Shown: in pieces, positions 60,657-64,000 of the stretch
How positions within the stretch are numbered: the first letter of the stretch is position 1
Layout of the letters: each line of letters opens with the position of its first letter
Source: Gaopeijia sp041688945
GTDB lineage: Bacteria > Gemmatimonadota > Gemmatimonadetes > Longimicrobiales > Gaopeijiaceae
DNA length: 64,000 nt
Assembly: GCA_041688945.1 (NCBI GenBank)
Contig: JBDNHE010000104.1
Location: 13,924-77,923, forward strand
Reading direction: 5' to 3'
Program-made: the position numbers and the translations under genes
The notes under the pieces: model-generated
What the model was told of the DNA's origin: nothing
Database searches by the model: none
Seen by the model: only the letters and a program-made list of their open reading frames with translations

Positions 60657-63190
60657 GGCTTCGGTTTCCCTTCCGACTGGCGCTCTGGGAGGGCCGGTCA
60701 TCGCTGCGCGGGATCGGGCTGTACATGCTTTCGATCTCGCTGGGTGTCGGGTCGCTTGTGGCCGTCCACTCCTTCCGGGATGACGTCTCTCGTTCCATCC
60801 GTGCCGAGGCTCAGGTCCTCATGGGGGCCGACTTTCGACTTTGGTCGACGAGACCGCTCCCCGATTCCGTCAGCGCCGTTCTCGATTCGCTGGAGTCTGC
60901 GGGCGTCGCCAACTCAACGGTGACCACTGCGGTTTCGATGGCAGCCGCGGTATCGAGCGATGGGATCCGCCTGGTGCAGGTCAGGGCCGTTGAGGGTGGG
61001 TGGCCCTTCTACGGGCAGCCTGCCGCCGGACCCGCCGACGCCTGGACCCGGTCGCGGGAAGCGGACGAACTCCTGGCCGAGCCCGCCGCGCTGACCCAAC
61101 TGGGTGTATCGGTCGGGGACTCACTCACGATCGGGAACGCCCGCTTCGTCATTGTTGGGACGGTCGAGGACCTTCCCACGGAACTCGGCTTCCAGACCGC
61201 GATCGGGCCAATGGTCTATGTGACGCCCGCTGGGATCGAGGCCGCCGGGATCCTGGGCTTTGGTAGCCTCGCCCGGTACGACACCTACGTCGTGCTCCCG
61301 GACATCGGACAGCAGGCCGCAGTCGAGCAGCGATACGAAGAGACCTTCCGGGCTACCGGGACGGGCTTTGGAACCGCCCGCGAGCGAGCCCGGGACATGA
61401 CCGAAGCGGTTGAGTTCCTGGGTCAGTTCCTGGGTCTGATCGGCCTGGGCGCACTCCTTTTGGGAGGCATCGGCGTCGGGAGCGCGATTCACGTCTTCGT
61501 GAAGGAACGATTGACCCAGGTTGCGGTCCTCCGATGCATCGGGGCTCGCCAGGGCAGCGTCTTTCTGGCCTATCTGCTGCAGGCGGCAGCGCTCGGCCTG
61601 ATGGGGTCGATCTTCGGAGCGTTTGGCGGGGTCGCGGTCCAGCAGGTACTCCCAACCGCTCTGGCCGGAGTGCTGCCAGTGGCGGTTTCTCCCGAGGTGT
61701 CGTGGACCACGATTGCGGCCGGCATCGGCGTGGGCGTCTGGGTGGCGACCATCTTCGCGCTGCTTCCGCTGCTCCAGATTCGTGACGTGCCTCCCCTGCG
61801 GGCTCTTCGGCAGGATGTTGATCCGACTCGCCGTAAGGTGGGTGTCTTCCGCACCCTCGCGATGCTCGCGCTGACCCTCTCGGTCGTCGCACTCAGCGTC
61901 CTGGAAGCCCCCGAGCCCCGGATGGGCTTTGGATTCGCGGCGGGCCTCGCCGGAGCGACGCTCCTGTTGTGGATGGCCGGGCTGGGGATGATCGGACTGA
62001 CCCGCCGGATGGTGCCCAAGCGTGCTCCTTGGGTGGTCCGCCAGGGCTATTCCAATCTCTTCCGGCCGGGGAATCAGACGGTCGCCGTCACGCTGGCCAT
62101 GGGGTTTGGTGCCTTCGTGGTCGGGACGGTGCTTCAGGTCCAGGGCACCCTGGGAGATGAACTCTCCTTCGAGATGGACGGAGCCCGCCCCAACCTGCTG
62201 CTCTTCGATGTGCAGTCAGACCAGACGGACGGAGTGATGGCGCTTCTGCCGGTCGACGCCCAGGACGACGCCGAACTCACGCCCATGATCAACGCCCGGA
62301 TCCTGGCGCTGAACGGCATCGGGCGAGACTCACTGGCTGCCCTGGACGGGGATGACCGGCCTGCCGGGTGGGCGACCCGCCGGCAGTACCGGCACACGTA
62401 CCGAGACCAACTGACCGACGCTGAAACCCTGGTCGACGGCGGGTGGTGGGACGACACCGACGCCGTCGAAGGTGCCGCGCGCATCTCCATTGAAGTCGAC
62501 CTGGCCGAAGATCTGGGTGTTGGCCTCGGCGACCGGATCACCTGGGAAATTGGGGGCATTCCTGTCGAGTCGGTGATCACGAGTACGCGCACCGTCGACT
62601 GGGGCCAGTTTCGCACAAACTTCTTTGTCGTGTTCGAGCCCGGGACGCTGGACGACGCCCCCGCCAACTGGGTCGTGCTCGGCCGCGTTGAGGAGGCGGC
62701 GGCCCGCGGAGCATTCCAGCGGGATCTGATCCAGGCGTTCCCAAACGTCTCCGTTCTGGACGTCTCCCGAGTCCAGGAAGCGCTGGGCAACATTCTGGAC
62801 AGGGTCGATCAGGCGATCCGATTCCTGGCAGGATTCGCCGCGGTCGCTGGCCTTCTGGTTCTGGCTGGCGCGCTGGCGAGTTCACGACAGCAGAGGCAGC
62901 GAGAAGGAGCGCTCCTCAAGACGCTGGGAGCACGGCGGAAGCAGGTGCTCTCCGTTCTGTTCTCTGAGTACCTGGCGCTGGGGCTCTTGGCGGGACTCAC
63001 CGGGCTGGCGCTTTCACTGATCGCCTCCTGGCTCCTGATTCGGTTCGTGTTTCAGCTCAACTTTTCGGCGGACTTGGTTACTTCGGGCGCGATCCTGCTG
63101 GCGCTGGGGATTCTGACTGTGGTGACGGGGCTGATCGGCAGTCGGGATCTGCTGCGGAAGCCGCCGCTGGCGGTGCTGCGGGGGGAGTAG
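60653..63190 (+). CDS. ABC transporter permease, YbbP-like (FtsX/MacB fold)
   Basis: The 845-residue membrane protein has an N-terminal helix (GIGLYMLSISLGVGSLVAV), a periplasmic domain, and an FtsX block (about 260-400, FVKERLTQVAVLRCIGARQGSVFLAYLLQAAALGLMGSIFG). Central helices, a second periplasmic domain and a closing FtsX block follow (QQRQREGALLKTLGARRKQVLSVLFSEYLALGLLAG). It ends in PPLAVLRGE as this family does. It pairs with the preceding ATPase; the substrate is not known for YbbAP-type systems, and lipid or envelope-related substrates are suspected. Confidence 0.9.
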   Translation: MRLRFPFRLALWEGRSSLRGIGLYMLSISLGVGSLVAVHSFRDDVSRSIRAEAQVLMGADFRLWSTRPLPDSVSAVLDSLESAGVANSTVTTAVSMAAAVSSDGIRLVQVRAVEGGWPFYGQPAAGPADAWTRSREADELLAEPAALTQLGVSVGDSLTIGNARFVIVGTVEDLPTELGFQTAIGPMVYVTPAGIEAAGILGFGSLARYDTYVVLPDIGQQAAVEQRYEETFRATGTGFGTARERARDMTEAVEFLGQFLGLIGLGALLLGGIGVGSAIHVFVKERLTQVAVLRCIGARQGSVFLAYLLQAAALGLMGSIFGAFGGVAVQQVLPTALAGVLPVAVSPEVSWTTIAAGIGVGVWVATIFALLPLLQIRDVPPLRALRQDVDPTRRKVGVFRTLAMLALTLSVVALSVLEAPEPRMGFGFAAGLAGATLLLWMAGLGMIGLTRRMVPKRAPWVVRQGYSNLFRPGNQTVAVTLAMGFGAFVVGTVLQVQGTLGDELSFEMDGARPNLLLFDVQSDQTDGVMALLPVDAQDDAELTPMINARILALNGIGRDSLAALDGDDRPAGWATRRQYRHTYRDQLTDAETLVDGGWWDDTDAVEGAARISIEVDLAEDLGVGLGDRITWEIGGIPVESVITSTRTVDWGQFRTNFFVVFEPGTLDDAPANWVVLGRVEEAAARGAFQRDLIQAFPNVSVLDVSRVQEALGNILDRVDQAIRFLAGFAAVAGLLVLAGALASSRQQRQREGALLKTLGARRKQVLSVLFSEYLALGLLAGLTGLALSLIASWLLIRFVFQLNFSADLVTSGAILLALGILTVVTGLIGSRDLLRKPPLAVLRGE

Positions 63191-63214
63191 GGGCTAGGGC
63201 GGGCGCATTCAGGA

Positions 63215-63616
63215 TCAGATCTGGTCCAGGACCCCGTCTTCGATCTGCAACTGAAGGTCATGTTTGCACCCGGCGCAGCAGAGTGTGGAGCGGGAACGCA
63301 GGCGAATCGCCGCAGCCAGCTTCAGCTCTGCCCCACACTTGGGACACACACCTTCGATCCCCTCCAGAGTGAAGCGCTCGCTCCACTTTCGATACCCCAG
63401 GAACCCACCGGTCAGCACGGAGCCCAGGGCCCATACGACGTGTGGAGGCAGCAGGGCGACAACCGGCGCTGCGACGAGGCCCCCTCCAGCCAGTCCGCCA
63501 GCCCGTGTCGCCCGCCAGCCCACCGAGCGCGGCCGAACCGTAAGTCGCGCAGGACGAGCCTCGAAGCCGAAAATCGAAGCCGATGCAGAGACTTGAAGCA
63601 GGGTTTCAGTACTCAT
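63215..63616 (-). CDS. Small zinc-ribbon membrane protein
   Basis: The 133-residue protein has a hydrophobic glycine-rich region (about 38-73, AGGLAGGGLVAAPVVALLP and VVWALGSVLTGGFLGY) likely to span the membrane once or twice. A C-terminal zinc ribbon with C-PK-C and C-AG-C pairs follows (VCPKCGAELKL and TLCCAGCKHDLQ). The ATG at 63616 fits the protein; the frame opens at 63679. Function unknown. It is convergent with the ybbP-like gene, 24 nt apart. Confidence 0.6.
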   Translation of the reverse strand: MSTETLLQVSASASIFGFEARPARLTVRPRSVGWRATRAGGLAGGGLVAAPVVALLPPHVVWALGSVLTGGFLGYRKWSERFTLEGIEGVCPKCGAELKLAAAIRLRSRSTLCCAGCKHDLQLQIEDGVLDQI

Positions 63617-63756
63617 GTGAGCGGGAGGGTCAAAGGATTCGGGGATGCGCCAGCCAACAACCGTTCCGGAGTCTCGCAAATTCGTGTCGACGAGGCCACA
63701 CTGCTCTCATCGGTCGGACCTGGAAGCCTGTTGAAAAAGTGGGGCGAGCCTCGTTA

Positions 63757-63853
63757 CGGGCGCCATGGGGCCAGATTCGAGGCGGATCGCCGAAGGCATA
63801 GCCATAAGCTACGTCGAGGCGGTCCAACGACGAAGATGGCCCCATGCCGCCCG
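63757..63853. repeat. Large palindromic repeat beside the insertion sequence
   Basis: Arms 63757-63773 and 63837-63853 are complementary at 16 of 17 positions, around a 63-nt centre. The centre contains GGCATAGCC and related bases and, on the minus strand, resembles the core of the repeat at 18037-18198 (CGTCGTTG, TAGC, GCTAT, CGCCTCG in the same order). It may be a non-autonomous repeat or a hotspot for insertion; the IS end starts 7 bp away. No gene was found in 63617-63756. Confidence 0.65.
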
Positions 63854-63860
63854 TGGGCAC

Positions 63861-64000
63861 GGGACTGTCCGTTTTTCTGTGTAACTGGCCGTTTCATCAA
63901 ACCGGCACTCGTCCCGGAAATACGAGGGCCAGGTGGTTCAGTGCTGCGGGCCAGTCCTGCACGGGCCGGGTCCACCGCTCACTGGCTTTCATGATGGCCA
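63861..64000 (-). mobile_element. IS256-family insertion sequence, one end (continues past window)
   Basis: The sequence GGGACTGTCCGTTTTTCTG at 63861 resembles terminal inverted repeats of IS256-family elements. The end of a transposase gene follows about 20 nt further in on the minus strand. The rest of the element lies beyond the window, so completeness and target duplication cannot be judged. Confidence 0.6.
63897..64000 (-). CDS. IS256-family transposase, C-terminal end only
   Basis: The last about 31 codons read MKASERWTRPVQDWPAALNH and end LVFPGRVPV before the stop at 63897-63899. IS256/Mutator-type transposases typically end with W-x-RPI-x-W-x-AL-x-x-F/L-A-I-x-F-x-x-R. The gene is cut by the window edge, so the catalytic DDE residues are not visible. 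Confidence 0.6.
   Translation of the reverse strand, partial: AIMKASERWTRPVQDWPAALNHLALVFPGRVPV

Overview
The window is about 64 kb of GC-rich bacterial chromosome. It carries intact housekeeping genes (thrS, infC-rpmI-rplT, pheST, zapA, rny, folD, xseAB, ispA, dxs, nadK, recN, rho, two tRNAs) interleaved with many secreted proteins. The accessory content points to Gemmatimonadota or a close relative. It includes several secreted or lipoprotein 6-bladed beta-propellers with the G-x-GPGEF-type motif, a PadR regulator beside a very long MacB/FtsX-like permease, Tat-exported enzymes, and outer-membrane beta-barrels. The lineage is an inference from gene content; no 16S rRNA gene is present.

Layout. 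1-3.5 kb: a small cysteine-rich secreted peptide behind a promoter-like sequence whose spacer is a run of 14 G, a membrane-anchored DsbA-like thiol oxidoreductase, a beta-propeller protein, and a RelE/ParE-Phd type toxin-antitoxin pair on the minus strand. 3.8-24.6 kb: translation, cell-division, RNA-decay, folate, isoprenoid and repair genes. Notable here are an infC leader with its own terminator and an AUC start, a candidate 6S RNA between zapA and rny, and an exonuclease VII large subunit with a long N-terminal extension that begins with a sliding-clamp-type motif. 24.7-25.1 kb: tRNA-Gly and tRNA-Cys, with a 15-bp copy of the tRNA-Cys 3' end about 210 bp downstream.

25.3-32.4 kb is the most unusual region. 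All genes lie on one strand: four 6-bladed beta-propellers, a frameshifted lipoprotein, a TonB-like protein and a membrane protein. They are separated by five related repeats of about 100 bp. The repeats have the architecture of integron attC sites: RYYYAAC-like and GTTRRRY-like ends, internal complementary arms with an unpaired T, and a position directly after each gene or gene pair. I read the region as a cassette array without an integrase in this window (CALIN-like).

32.4-43.4 kb: a serine beta-lactamase-fold hydrolase, small membrane proteins, a PadR-permease operon, a Tat-type M24 peptidase, a decayed beta-propeller gene, TfoX-N and VOC proteins, a TPR protein, a permease remnant and an Arg-rich repeat protein. 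43.4-47.1 kb: a CPA1 antiporter with a cyclic-nucleotide-binding-like domain and a K+ channel with an RCK domain. 47.4-53.4 kb: histidine degradation (hutH, hutU, hutF, hutI), using the deiminase branch. 53.5-64 kb: a long low-complexity secreted repeat protein, a Tat-type class V aminotransferase followed by a 49-residue membrane protein, rho, an SRPBCC protein, a tesA-like lipoprotein divergent from a ybbA/ybbP-type ABC pair, a zinc-ribbon membrane protein, a large palindromic repeat, and the end of an IS256-family insertion sequence that runs off the window.

Two copies of another palindromic repeat (near 18.0 and 42.1 kb) each begin exactly at a gene's TAG stop codon. No CRISPR array, replication origin, rRNA or prophage was seen.
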